Shown piece by piece: positions 21,931 to 32,005 of a stretch of DNA of 64,000 nucleotides. Below the pieces are notes generated by a model. It saw nothing but the letters and a program-made list of their open reading frames with translations, made no database searches and was not told the DNA's origin. Source of the DNA: Tetrapisispora phaffii CBS 4417 (lineage: Eukaryota; Ascomycota; Saccharomycetes; Saccharomycetales; Saccharomycetaceae); the NCBI RefSeq assembly GCF_000236905.1, contig NC_016525.1, positions 372,001 through 436,000 of the forward strand. Direction: 5' to 3'. Position numbers and translations under genes: made by a program. The first letter of the stretch is position 1. Each line of letters starts with the position of its first letter.

Positions 21931-22468
21931 CACGTTGGGCAACTTTATTTTGGATGGAATATGGAAGAGCGTTTCTGTTTATATTAATTAAGTATCTTAT
22001 TTTATTTATCTCGTTACTAGAGCTCAAATAATATCTTATAAGTATTTGTACAAACTTAAAAAGAAGTTATTAACAGTTATTTATAAAATATGTAAGTATT
22101 GTAAGGTTTAGAAATAATGATGAAGATGAAGATATGAGATCTTTAAAATGTCATCAATAGAACGCGTCAATGTTCATTGCTTCCACGCGGTATTGATGAA
22201 ACGCGAAAGATATTTATGGTGATAATTAAAGATTTCGAATTAATTGGTTTTTCTTGCAAGCCATCATAAAATAAATGAAAAAACGTTCAGTAGTAAACCT
22301 TTTTCATATATCCATTTCATCAATCCACCATTCATTATTTAATGTTAAGTAACGATTACTAAGGTTCGAAATAGAGACATTAGATAAAACTGGTGATTCC
22401 CCAGAACTATAAGAATATGGTTGTGCTTATTTGATTATTACATGCATATATACTAGAAACATACTTAT
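21931..22468. other. POL1 promoter and MET4 3' region
   Basis: 538 bp between POL1 and the end of MET4, which is transcribed toward it. It contains the MCB and SCB elements listed separately. No coding sequence was seen. Confidence 0.55.
22162..22208. promoter_or_regulatory. MCB and SCB G1/S elements upstream of POL1
   Basis: ACGCGT, the MluI cell-cycle box bound by MBF (Mbp1-Swi6), is at 22162-22167. CGCGAAA, matching the SCB consensus CRCGAAA bound by SBF, is at 22202-22208. They lie 232-278 bp from the POL1 ATG. POL1 is a classic G1/S-induced gene in S. cerevisiae, so function is likely. Confidence 0.75.
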
Positions 22469-24358
22469 TTATTTATTATCCTTTTTGGGTGACTTGTTCT
22501 CTAATATGAATTTTTTAAGATTTTCAGCATCACTTTCTGTAGATATTTTACCATTACTGTACACCATCTGTTTCAGTAATTTATTTTCCATTTCCAAGGC
22601 ATGAATCTTTTGTTGTAAAGAAATTGCCAATTCACTAAGTTTATTTACAGAAGATTCTAGCTCTTGTTCTTTCTTCTTTCGCTTCTGATGGGCTTTCATG
22701 GTAGGTGTTGTAGGTATTGTGTACTTTATATTGTTTTCCATTTTCACTCTCTTTATATTTAGTGTTTTTTCACCCTGTACATCACTTTCTGGTATTTCTC
22801 TTTTTAACTCCTTATGTTGACCAACTTGTGTAGGTGTCGTATCAATAATGTTTTCAGAAATATTTACTTTCTTTAACCGACTTTCTGGTAAGTTAGTTGA
22901 AATACTGTCCTCATTGTGTGGCAGTGTATCTTCCTTGGATTCATTTGATAAAACGTTATTTTTCACTAAATCGAAAAGAACATTTACGAAATTAGACTTC
23001 ATTATATCCTTTGGATTTGAGTTGGAATCAGAATCAGTATAACTCTTTGAACTTGAAGCAATATTGCTATGTTGAAGTCTTGAATCCGAAAGTAGTGTTA
23101 CTAAATAATCTGCATTAATATTTTGAGAATCGATAATTTGAGTAACTGTTTCACCATTTTGTGGATTTTTCTTCTTCTCTTGTTGATGATATGCAATGAT
23201 TACTGATAATGCATCAATTTGTTCCATTGTTAACCCACGCTGAGTCAGAGAATTAATGACTCCTGTTGGAACCTTTAATCTCGGAAAAAATGATATTAAT
23301 GTACTTGTGGGCATGCTGGCAAGATCTGGCTGTTCAATTTGCAGACTAGCTGTATTTTTATTATCTACAGTTGTCCCCCTACCTTGTGTGTCATTATTAT
23401 TACTATTATTACTATTATTATTATCATCATTATCATTATCATTGTCATTATTACTGCTATTATTATTGTCATCATCGTCATTATCATCATCATCATTATT
23501 AATAATAACAGTATTATTGTTGTTACCCATAGTTGTTACATGGTTCGACTGTGAGTTTTGAGCAACACTATCACTGGCGATAATATCAAAGTTTGAGAAC
23601 GTTTCCTCTATGTCATTTCTATTAATATGAACAAAATCTACAGAATCTACCGCTGATGAAGCGGGCGCATTAATCGGCGTCTTCTTTTTCTTGGATGAGA
23701 ACCTTGATTTTGAATGATCGTATTGTGATTTCAATATATCATTTTTTCTTTGGGTTAAATAATGTGGCTTTCTTTGGTATTCTTGATTTGTGATATCATC
23801 TCTATTGTTTAGCACAGTGTCGTCAGCAATATTATTATTACTATTACTATTATTATTACTATTATCATTCTCATCCCCATCTTGTTTCGGTTTATCCTCA
23901 TCATGGAAGATAAATGAAGAATCTGCGAAAACACTCAATTCTCTTGCCAATCTCTCATCTAATCCCCAAATGTTATCCTGATCTAAATTTTGATTAGGCA
24001 ACCCTTGAGCACTATTGATACCTTCATTTACAACTTGATGATTATAGAAACCATTTTCCATGGCTACTAAAGAGTTTATATCAACAAAATCATTTTCTGA
24101 AGAAGCCATGAAATTATCAACGTACGCTAGTTGTTCTAAAAGTATGCTAGCTGTATTATCTGATTCAAATATTGTATTTTCACTTTCATTGCTATTGGCG
24201 TTTGTAGTGGTCATAGCATTAGGATGATGGTAAACATCATTAATCGACGAACTTCCATTACCATCATCACCAAATATGTTCATAAAATCAGTATTATATG
24301 ATTTTGATTTGTCTATATTTTTTCCGCCCTGAGAACCATTTGGATTATGATTAAACAT
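22469..24358 (-). CDS. MET4: Sulfur metabolism bZIP activator Met4
   Basis: Transcriptional activator of methionine and sulfur assimilation genes; it is brought to DNA by Cbf1-Met28 or Met31/Met32 and restrained by SCF-Met30. 629 residues. A basic/leucine-zipper region lies near the C-terminus (about residue 554 onward: KAHQKRKKKEQELE then leucine heptads through HALEMENKLLKQMV). The N-terminal part has an acidic segment (DERLARELSVFADSSFIF, about residues 130-155) where the activation/ubiquitin-interacting region is expected. Long Asn/Asp/Ser tracts lie at about residues 163-180 and 275-325. Identity rests on the bZIP architecture and position next to POL1 (YNL102W/YNL103W). Two Met31/Met32 sites lie upstream. 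Confidence 0.88.
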   Translation of the reverse strand: MFNHNPNGSQGGKNIDKSKSYNTDFMNIFGDDGNGSSSINDVYHHPNAMTTTNANSNESENTIFESDNTASILLEQLAYVDNFMASSENDFVDINSLVAMENGFYNHQVVNEGINSAQGLPNQNLDQDNIWGLDERLARELSVFADSSFIFHDEDKPKQDGDENDNSNNNSNSNNNIADDTVLNNRDDITNQEYQRKPHYLTQRKNDILKSQYDHSKSRFSSKKKKTPINAPASSAVDSVDFVHINRNDIEETFSNFDIIASDSVAQNSQSNHVTTMGNNNNTVIINNDDDDNDDDDNNNSSNNDNDNDNDDNNNSNNSNNNDTQGRGTTVDNKNTASLQIEQPDLASMPTSTLISFFPRLKVPTGVINSLTQRGLTMEQIDALSVIIAYHQQEKKKNPQNGETVTQIIDSQNINADYLVTLLSDSRLQHSNIASSSKSYTDSDSNSNPKDIMKSNFVNVLFDLVKNNVLSNESKEDTLPHNEDSISTNLPESRLKKVNISENIIDTTPTQVGQHKELKREIPESDVQGEKTLNIKRVKMENNIKYTIPTTPTMKAHQKRKKKEQELESSVNKLSELAISLQQKIHALEMENKLLKQMVYSNGKISTESDAENLKKFILENKSPKKDNK

Positions 24359-24764
24359 CGTTATATTAGTAGTATAGTGCAGAGGTCTATTTTATAACTT
24401 ATCCTTAACTTTTATGTTTATTATTTTTTTTTTTATTGAAATTTAATCCATGTACGAATATGATCACTTATTATTGAAATTGATGTTATTAGATAGGCAC
24501 GATGCCTTTAGTTGTTATGATAATGATTTCTATATATATACCAATATGTTAGTTTATGTTATATACTGACATATATGTTTATTAAAAATAATTTTTTATG
24601 TTTAACGATACTATAGATGAGTTTTATACAGTATAGTGTTAACATTAACTTAGCGGTTATAGAATGTTGTTGTTCATGGTAATTACAACAGGGTAGAAAT
24701 TGGATTTATATTTCAATAAATTTACACGATGAGCTTCATATTGAGTATTTTCAAGATCAAAACA

Positions 24765-24774
24765 GCCACAGTTT
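24765..24774 (-). promoter_or_regulatory. Met31/Met32 binding site
   Basis: GCCACAGTTT, the exact reverse complement of the Met31/Met32 consensus AAACTGTGGC, 407 bp upstream of the MET4 ATG. Confidence 0.7.
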
Positions 24775-24950
24775 TCTCAAGTCTCATGACCATTAATTAA
24801 GCAACTCATTAATTAATTTAAATATGAGTGTGCGTGCCACGTCACTTGTGCGGAAGACGTGTGTACTGTGTCAGTCATTTGAACTATGTTTAGTTGAATC
24901 AGCCAGTACTTTTGTCTACCCGCACATCAGAAGAAAAGAGGAAAGATAAA

Positions 24951-24960
24951 AAACTGTGGC
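24951..24960 (+). promoter_or_regulatory. Met31/Met32 binding site
   Basis: AAACTGTGGC, an exact match to the Met31/Met32 consensus, 593 bp upstream of the MET4 ATG and in the opposite orientation to the site at 24765. Confidence 0.7.
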
Positions 24961-25044
24961 TCAATTTCAATTATATCACCCACACGCGGCACGCATTACA
25001 TGACCAACAGAACGATGCAAGGGAAAGACTTAGAAGGTTAAGAG

Positions 25045-25180
25045 CGGGTAAACAAAAGATAAAAACAAAAGATGCAACAACTTTTGATGAACAGGTCCGA
25101 GTGTCTGGACGGGTAACAGGAAAGGAGTCGGGTAAATTAATATTAGGTTCATTCGATTAATTGTGGTTATCGTCGGGTAA
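25045..25180 (+). promoter_or_regulatory. Cluster of four Reb1 sites
   Basis: CGGGTAA, the Reb1 core, occurs four times in one orientation: 25045-25051, 25110-25116, 25129-25135 and 25174-25180. A near match in the other orientation (CTACCCG) is at 24916-24922. Reb1 clears nucleosomes and can block Pol II. The cluster is 690-820 bp upstream of MET4. Confidence 0.75.
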
Positions 25181-27616
25181 TGGGTTGCTGGTCTTTTTTT
25201 TGTCAAAGATGATTATATGGCAGAGTCATTTTCTTCTCCTCACTCTTTACTCAAAGGTACAACTTAAGATCTCAGCAATAAACAGTTTTAGTTTCACAAG
25301 AAGGTTAGAGATGCCTTTTTTAAAAGAATTGAACTAAGCATTAGAAATTAAAATTCAGATTGCTTCAAAATAGACAATGACAACTGGGCGTTTAGTTAGC
25401 GATGGATGGATGGTATTGTCATTATGAATAATTTTGTACTTATATTGTTTACTAACCGGAAGGAAGATGTATGTAACCTAACGGAAGGGAAGGGAAGGAA
25501 ACGAGAAAAAGAAGGCATTGAGATGTTCCGTTTTACTTTCTCCTCAATCAGAATACTTGATTATGATAGGTGAGTACGCCACTAAAAAGAGGATTAATGT
25601 GCATATTTAATTTCTTATTGAGAAGAACTGAGATAGTAATGTTCTATTCATCCACTTAAGAGCTCTCAATTTCTTTTTAGCCACTAACTATTCCTTATTT
25701 ATAGGAACCCAAGGAATACTAGATTCAGTGAAGCTATTACATGTGTACTATATGTCCAATTAGGAATTGAGCATTATGCTTATTAGGCATCGCTGTTAGT
25801 TTCATATAATTTACGTGGCATACTTATATTACTAGACTGGTCTCAGAAAAAATCCTGAGATCTATATGTATCTTCAGAGATGTTAGTAGAAATATTATTA
25901 CCTTGCTTGCTGATACTTAATGTAATTTGACCTAATTGAATCAAATTTTACATTGAGTGCGGGGTCAATCTGATGTTTGAGCAGAAAAAATAGCTATGTC
26001 ATCAATAATCTTTCCTCCGTCAAATTACAATAAATCTGAATCTATGGAAAATATCAGTGCATCGATTTCTTCTCTGTAAGAAAGAGCATCCGACAAAAAC
26101 TAATTTTGTTTTCACTTTTTCCTAATTGAAAAATGATAAGGAACTGTTAAAGAAGCGCAGCGCCCAATAGATTTAGTAATCAATTAACTTTAGGTTTGTT
26201 TTTTAATTAGAATGCCACACAGCAGAGCTCCTACATGATATATTAAGAAGTAATAAATACAAATAACACAAATTGGTAAGGTGTTCTAATAAGTAGCCGT
26301 ACAAGGCCCCTGAATATATGGATTGAGGTCTCTTTATGTATGAAATGTGGTAGGTGGAAATTTCATTATTGTTAAATCTCGGCAGAAACGGAACGTCCTC
26401 TGTCGACAGAAGATTAAGACAATTACAGTAGTCTTGTCCTTATTGAACATCACAGCCTCATACTTCAACCATTATCCGTTCTTTACTAGGAATCTAAGTG
26501 TGTTGTAATTGTACTGAAATTTATAAGCTCCCAATCACAATTCTGTTTTCTTGGAGGTAGAATAAAGGAACTTTTATCAATAAACATATAGCTGATAAAG
26601 ATGATGTCGACATGTAGTCATAAAGCTTCCGTCTCTTAGTTGAATTATCGATTTGATAATCGCCTTTCCTTTCTAATACATGGTATAATAACTGAAATTA
26701 CGCATCGCTAAGTGCCTATGTGAAACCAAGTTCCGTTACTTACTTGCAACATATATCCGTTATAGGTTAGAAAGAATTTCTTTTAAACTTGAACTGGTAA
26801 ATGAGCCAGTCAGGTAGCAGATGTCGACTTTTATGGTAATTTTTTTTCCGTTTATCCTGAGATAATAATTACCTGCATCCTCCAGGAATTTTAAATTTCC
26901 TATTACTTCCTAAACATGAAAATACGCGTATTGGGTTCCAGCCAGTTCTCTAGCTACTTTCAAATAGGAGACAAATGTCCAAATTAGGCTACGAGATATT
27001 TTTGCCTATCGCGTAATCGGTACCATAATACTAGGTTCATTTTAACTAGATATGTAAAATACAATTCACAAACGTAGAGTTAATACTACACCGCTACTCA
27101 GATCTAATAGAAAAAGTAATGAACAAAAAAATTAAAAGCAATTACAGCGGGTACTATTCAAGACAACTGGCCAATAGATCTGGCAGTAAACAGTGGAATA
27201 TTCGCAGCCAAATTTCTGAATGGATTCTAAATACAAACCGTTAGTGTACATTTTTTGTTCTTAGATTTTTTACGCATTTACTTCGTAAAACAGAAAAAAC
27301 TAAATTTTTTTCGAAATTTTTATCTATTAAACAATCAACATGTGTTGGCTATGTGTTTAAATTGTACGGATAAACTCAGATCTCGTTTGTCCATTCTCAT
27401 TTTCGACTTCGAAATGATACAACACCCACAATGTGTTTTTATCAATTCGAAAAAATGATGATGACCATAAAAATGGCGCTTCACTGCAGTGGTTTAATAG
27501 ATTTAGTGAATTTTATGATATGTATATATTTTTGGTTTTTTTCTTTTCTTTTGGTTTTCAGTAATTACTCGCAAACAATACATAATATACAAATTTTTTT
27601 TGTAAAGTAATACAAT

Positions 27617-28047
27617 NNNNNNNNNNNNNNNNNNNNNNNNNNNNNNNNNNNNNNNNNNNNNNNNNNNNNNNNNNNNNNNNNNNNNNNNNNNNNNNNNNNN
27701 NNNNNNNNNNNNNNNNNNNNNNNNNNNNNNNNNNNNNNNNNNNNNNNNNNNNNNNNNNNNNNNNNNNNNNNNNNNNNNNNNNNNNNNNNNNNNNNNNNNN
27801 NNNNNNNNNNNNNNNNNNNNNNNNNNNNNNNNNNNNNNNNNNNNNNNNNNNNNNNNNNNNNNNNNNNNNNNNNNNNNNNNNNNNNNNNNNNNNNNNNNNN
27901 NNNNNNNNNNNNNNNNNNNNNNNNNNNNNNNNNNNNNNNNNNNNNNNNNNNNNNNNNNNNNNNNNNNNNNNNNNNNNNNNNNNNNNNNNNNNNNNNNNNN
28001 NNNNNNNNNNNNNNNNNNNNNNNNNNNNNNNNNNNNNNNNNNNNNNN
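27617..28047. other. Assembly gap (431 N)
   Basis: Undetermined bases between MET4 and the RGS2-like gene. An open frame running through it is an artefact of translating N. Confidence 0.99.
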
Positions 28048-28104
28048 TGTTATATATTATATGATTTATTAAACCTATGCAAATAAGAAGAATATCAATT
28101 CTCA

Positions 28105-28150
28105 CCTAAAGATATATATTTATATATATATGTAAATATGTATCTTTAGG
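28105..28150. repeat. 46-base palindrome upstream of RGS2-like gene
   Basis: A near-perfect inverted repeat. CCTAAAGATA at 28105-28114 pairs with TATCTTTAGG at 28141-28150, and the AT-rich interior continues the pairing with two G-T wobbles down to a tiny loop. It ends 27 bp before the ATG at 28178. Confidence 0.9.
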
Positions 28151-28177
28151 CACTACAAATGAAATAGACCCTACATA

Positions 28178-28798
28178 ATGAATCTAAGAAAATACAATGC
28201 GCTGATGCTAACTCCTGCGATGGAACTGAGAAAAAAATCCCAGTTAGCCATGCGTTCTATGAAAATGAAGAATAAAAATAATGATAAAGAAGAATTTCTA
28301 TTTAGAGCAAAGATAATGAATTATGATGGTCGAACAAAAATTACTTTATCCAACATATTAAAGTACTACAATATATATGAAGTTTATCAATTTTCAAAAG
28401 CATACAATGAGCGTCCTATTGCATCACCTGTCGTTACGGATGAATATGTAATATCTTTTGAAAACTACGTCATCTCTAAGCATTGTTACGAAAATATCGA
28501 ATTCCTTAAAGAATCAGACTGTTTTCTACGATTCTCAGATGAAGAGCTTGAAGCTAATCAAGATTTGAAAAATGAATTGGCACAAAAATGGAATAATGTG
28601 TTTTATCCATATTTTTTCAATGAAGATTCAGATTCCGAAATAAATTTATCACCTGAACAGTTCATAATATTCAAAAACTATAAAATGCTAAACGAATTGC
28701 CCTCGAAACGAGACATCTTAAATGCAAGAAGAGAAATAATAAGAATCTTGCAAGATATCTTTAGAATGTTCAACTCCTCATTCACCACTCACCCCTAG
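28178..28798 (+). CDS. RGS2: RGS-domain protein, probable Rgs2
   Basis: RGS proteins speed GTP hydrolysis by G-alpha subunits; S. cerevisiae Rgs2 acts on Gpa2 in glucose-cAMP signalling. 206 residues. An RGS-like pattern runs from about residue 50: a helix LSNILKYYNIYEVYQF, then FENYVISKHCYENIEFL, which resembles the ENL-F helix of RGS folds, and a later helix SPEQFIIFKNYKML. The basic N-terminus (about 40 residues) is unlike the rest. It is shorter than the 309-residue S. cerevisiae Rgs2. Position immediately before LEU4/LEU9 and INP52/53 matches YOR107W-YOR108W-YOR109W and is the stronger argument. The start ATG at 28178 follows the palindrome. Confidence 0.68.
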   Translation: MNLRKYNALMLTPAMELRKKSQLAMRSMKMKNKNNDKEEFLFRAKIMNYDGRTKITLSNILKYYNIYEVYQFSKAYNERPIASPVVTDEYVISFENYVISKHCYENIEFLKESDCFLRFSDEELEANQDLKNELAQKWNNVFYPYFFNEDSDSEINLSPEQFIIFKNYKMLNELPSKRDILNARREIIRILQDIFRMFNSSFTTHP

Positions 28799-29184
28799 AC
28801 TAGTAAATAATAGCATTTACTATTTTTCAAACGCAATCATTAATACATCATGTCCAATGAAAAAAAAAAATTATAACTTGCATTGCCGGCATTCCTCGAA
28901 GAATATTCACTATATATACAATCCACGTATTTCCTGCATTCACGTTATTAAAAAGTAGCTGAATTTTAACTTTACCATGCATATATAGATAAAATTTATC
29001 TACATAGCACTTTTTATAATGTCTTTAATATATGTCAATATATATATATCTTTTAACTTAACCTTCTATTTTTAAAAGGTCCTTTACATTTAGATTAGAT
29101 CGAAGTTATTTTTCTCATTGAACTTTTCTTGAAATCAGCTCCTAAAGCATCTAATTATTTTCGATCTTTAAACCTAACTTATGA

Positions 29185-29190
29185 GAGTCA
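29185..29190 (-). promoter_or_regulatory. Possible Gcn4 core site
   Basis: GAGTCA, reverse complement TGACTC, the Gcn4 core, lies about 150 bp from the Leu3 site upstream of LEU4. A six-base match alone is weak. Confidence 0.35.
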
Positions 29191-29333
29191 TTCAATTAAT
29201 ATTACAAACAGACACTATTAATATATTTGTTTGTGTTATCTATATAACATTTATTAAGAGAAACACTTTAATAAATGATCTATATCATAATGAGTGACCC
29301 GATTCCTATACCGGAAATCGTTCTGTGACTACG

Positions 29334-29343
29334 CCGGTACCGG
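29334..29343. promoter_or_regulatory. Leu3 binding site upstream of LEU4
   Basis: The palindrome CCGGTACCGG exactly fits the Leu3 consensus CCGGNNCCGG. Leu3 activates leucine genes when alpha-isopropylmalate, the product of Leu4, is present. The site is 818 bp from the LEU4 ATG, in a region otherwise poor in G and C. Confidence 0.8.
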
Positions 29344-30160
29344 GATTGCATGTGACATGCATAAATTGCATTAATAGTATGCAGGGGAAGTAACCACATG
29401 CCAATGCTACTCCAATTCCTTATTTCTTTACGACTTTAGAGGAAGCACTGCATTCATAACCTTCTTATGACTAACAATACTATATATTTATTATTTTTAC
29501 CTAAAGTTAAGAAACCTTTACCATGAAAACCTTTTAGTATCAGTAAATATAGTTACTGACAAAACATATATAAATAGTGGTTATTATTCAATAGCATCTA
29601 GAGTTCTTATTTTTTCATTTGTCTTTGTAGATTCTTATACATTTAATATTTATTCAGCTAATAGGAATCATAAACCAATTTAGTATAAAATAGAAGAGTG
29701 TATTCTGTTTTGTTTGTAGTTTGGAATCACATACATATACATACTGTGTTAATTTGATACCTACTATATTTTCATCAGGAGATATCACGGGCGATCTAGT
29801 ATATTTAACAATTATCCTTTAGCGCTCTCCAGATATTTAATTGAAAAAATTCTGATTAGTCATTCTTTACATTAATAGTGATTAATAAAATTGAGTTTAG
29901 TCATATACTTTCCAAAAGGATTTTATTTGATATTTAAGATACTGTTAAAATCTAAATCGAGCACTAGTATTTGCTATTATTCAACATATTGAAAAATAGA
30001 GTAATACTCAAATACTCGGTGTCATAAAAACAATCATTAAATTTTCAAAGGTAAAAAATCAACAACTTACTATTATCAAAGTACAAAACTTCAATAAATT
30101 AAACTCAGTGTTCTGTTTCAATAGAGTTCTCCATACATAAAACATCAACCAGCTCTAAGA

Positions 30161-32005
30161 ATGTTTAAGCAAACGTTTGTGATTCTAGCTCATGATAGCA
30201 AATCATCGGCTAGCAAAATAATTCCCCCAGTGAAGCTAGCATATAAGAATATGCTAAAAGATCCTTCAGTTAAGTATCAACCTTTTATAAGACCAACAAT
30301 GAAGGAAAGGGCTTGGCCTGACAAAACTATCAAAAAAGCACCACGTTGGCTTTCTACTGATTTAAGAGATGGTAATCAGTCGTTACCAGATCCAATGAAT
30401 ATTGAACAAAAAAAGGAGTACTTTCATAAATTAGTCAATATTGGTTTTAAGGAAATTGAAGTTTCCTTTCCATCAGCTTCTCAGACGGATTTTGATTTCA
30501 CTAGATACGCAGTGGAAAATGCCCCTGAGGATGTTACCATTCAATGTTTAGTTCAATCTCGTGATCATCTTATCAAAAGAACAGTTGAATCTCTAACTGG
30601 TGCCAAGAGAGCTAGCATTCATACCTATCTAGCAACTAGTGATATGTTCCGTAGTATAGTTTTTGACATGTCAAAAGAAGAAGCTATCAAAAAAGCTGTC
30701 GAAGCTACTAAATTAGTCAGAAAGTTAACGAAGGATGATCCTAAACAACAGGGAACTCGTTGGTCATATCAGTTCTCTCCAGAATGTTTCAGTGATACTC
30801 CAGTTGAATTTGCTGTCGAAATTTGCGAGGCGGTGAAGGAGGCCTGGGAACCAACAGTTGAAAACCCTATCGTATTCAATCTACCAGCTACTGTAGAAGT
30901 GGCTATGCCAAATATCTATGCTGATCAAATTGAATATTTTTCAAATCATATTTCAGAGCGTGAAAAGGTTTGCATATCAACACATACACATAACGATCGT
31001 GGTTGTGGTGTTGCTGCTACTGAATTAGGTTTACTAGCCGGAGCTGATCGTGTTGAAGGTTGTATATTTGGTAACGGTGAACGTACTGGTAATGTTGACC
31101 TAGTAACCGTCGCTTTAAACATGTATACACAAGGTGTTTCTCCAAATCTGGATTTCTCTGATATTAAATCCTTAATCGAAGTTGTTGAACGTTGTAACAA
31201 GATTCCTGTCGCCGCTAGAGCTCCATATGGTGGTGATCTAGTAGTATGCGCATTCTCTGGTTCTCATCAAGATGCTATCAAGAAAGGGTTTGCTCTACAA
31301 GAAAAAAGACGTGCTGCAGGTGATAATTTCTGGAAAATCCCATACTTACCACTTGATCCTAAGGACATTGGCCGTGATTATGAAGCTGTTATCAGAGTCA
31401 ATTCCCAATCCGGAAAGGGCGGTGCAGCATGGGTTATTTTAAGGGCATTAGGTTTAGATTTACCAAGAAATATGCAAATCGAATTCTCTAACATTGTCCA
31501 AGAGCATGCTGATAGTCTAGGAAAAGAACTTCAATCTGAAGAAATCACTGGCTTATTCAAGAATGTCTACAATCACAACAACGAAGTGAGCAGCTATATT
31601 TCATTATTAGATTACGATGTTAAGAAGGTGGATACTGAACGTAGAATTTTAACCGGTCAAGTTGAGATTGCTGGTCAAGTTGTTTCCATTGAAGGTACAG
31701 GTAATGGTCCAATTTCATCTCTGGTAGATGCATTATCTAACTTGTTGAACGTAAAAATTGGTGTTGCTAATTATGCTGAGCATTCTATTGGCTCTGGTTC
31801 AACTACTCGTGCTGCTTCGTATGTCCATTTAACATATAGACGCGATAGCAATAATGAAAAATCTTATCAATGGGGTGTTGGTATAAGTGAGGATGTCTCC
31901 GATGCTTCAATCAAGGCGATTTTATCAACTGTTAATAACATAATTCACTCAACAGAAATCAGTCTACCTTCTGTTTTAGAATCTAAACATGCAGGCACTG
32001 CCTAA
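30161..32005 (+). CDS. LEU4: Alpha-isopropylmalate synthase (Leu4/Leu9)
   Basis: Condenses acetyl-CoA with alpha-ketoisovalerate, the first committed step of leucine synthesis, mostly in mitochondria. 614 residues against 619 in S. cerevisiae. The catalytic TIM barrel shows STDLRDGNQSLP (R69, D70) and the metal-binding STHTHNDRG (H275, H277). Further conserved stretches are FGNGERTGNVDLV and RAPYGGDLVVCAFSGSHQ. The C-terminal leucine-feedback domain is complete (GQVEIAG, GTGNGPISSLVDALS, YAEHSIGSGSTT). From sequence alone I cannot say whether it should be called LEU4 or LEU9, which are WGD duplicates. Both neighbours (RGS2-like upstream, INP52/53 downstream) fit. Confidence 0.97.
   Translation: MFKQTFVILAHDSKSSASKIIPPVKLAYKNMLKDPSVKYQPFIRPTMKERAWPDKTIKKAPRWLSTDLRDGNQSLPDPMNIEQKKEYFHKLVNIGFKEIEVSFPSASQTDFDFTRYAVENAPEDVTIQCLVQSRDHLIKRTVESLTGAKRASIHTYLATSDMFRSIVFDMSKEEAIKKAVEATKLVRKLTKDDPKQQGTRWSYQFSPECFSDTPVEFAVEICEAVKEAWEPTVENPIVFNLPATVEVAMPNIYADQIEYFSNHISEREKVCISTHTHNDRGCGVAATELGLLAGADRVEGCIFGNGERTGNVDLVTVALNMYTQGVSPNLDFSDIKSLIEVVERCNKIPVAARAPYGGDLVVCAFSGSHQDAIKKGFALQEKRRAAGDNFWKIPYLPLDPKDIGRDYEAVIRVNSQSGKGGAAWVILRALGLDLPRNMQIEFSNIVQEHADSLGKELQSEEITGLFKNVYNHNNEVSSYISLLDYDVKKVDTERRILTGQVEIAGQVVSIEGTGNGPISSLVDALSNLLNVKIGVANYAEHSIGSGSTTRAASYVHLTYRRDSNNEKSYQWGVGISEDVSDASIKAILSTVNNIIHSTEISLPSVLESKHAGTA

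Larger units (their letters stand above)
24359..28177. other. 3.8 kb non-coding interval MET4-RGS2
   Basis: The second largest gene-free stretch of the window. From left to right: two ARS-consensus-like strings at 24410-24420 and 24594-24604, two Met31/Met32 sites, a cluster of four Reb1 sites, about 2 kb of mixed composition with no recognisable gene, an assembly gap (27617-28047) and a 46-base palindrome. The open frames in it start at non-ATG codons or are short. VAM3 and PIN2, expected near here from S. cerevisiae order, are not visible. Confidence 0.55.
28799..30160. other. RGS2-LEU4 intergenic region
   Basis: 1.36 kb of AT-rich sequence holding the RGS2 3' region and the LEU4 promoter, with a Leu3 site and a Gcn4-type core. 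No RNA gene was recognised. Confidence 0.55.

Noticed and set aside
24410..24604. Two exact ARS consensus strings (TTTTATGTTTA) as a replication origin
   Set aside because: Eleven-base matches of this type are frequent in AT-rich yeast DNA, and origin motifs differ between genera, so no origin is called.
27503..28105. 200-codon ORF spanning the N gap
   Set aside because: Most of it is translated N; it is an artefact. The same applies to the frames over 43998-44290.
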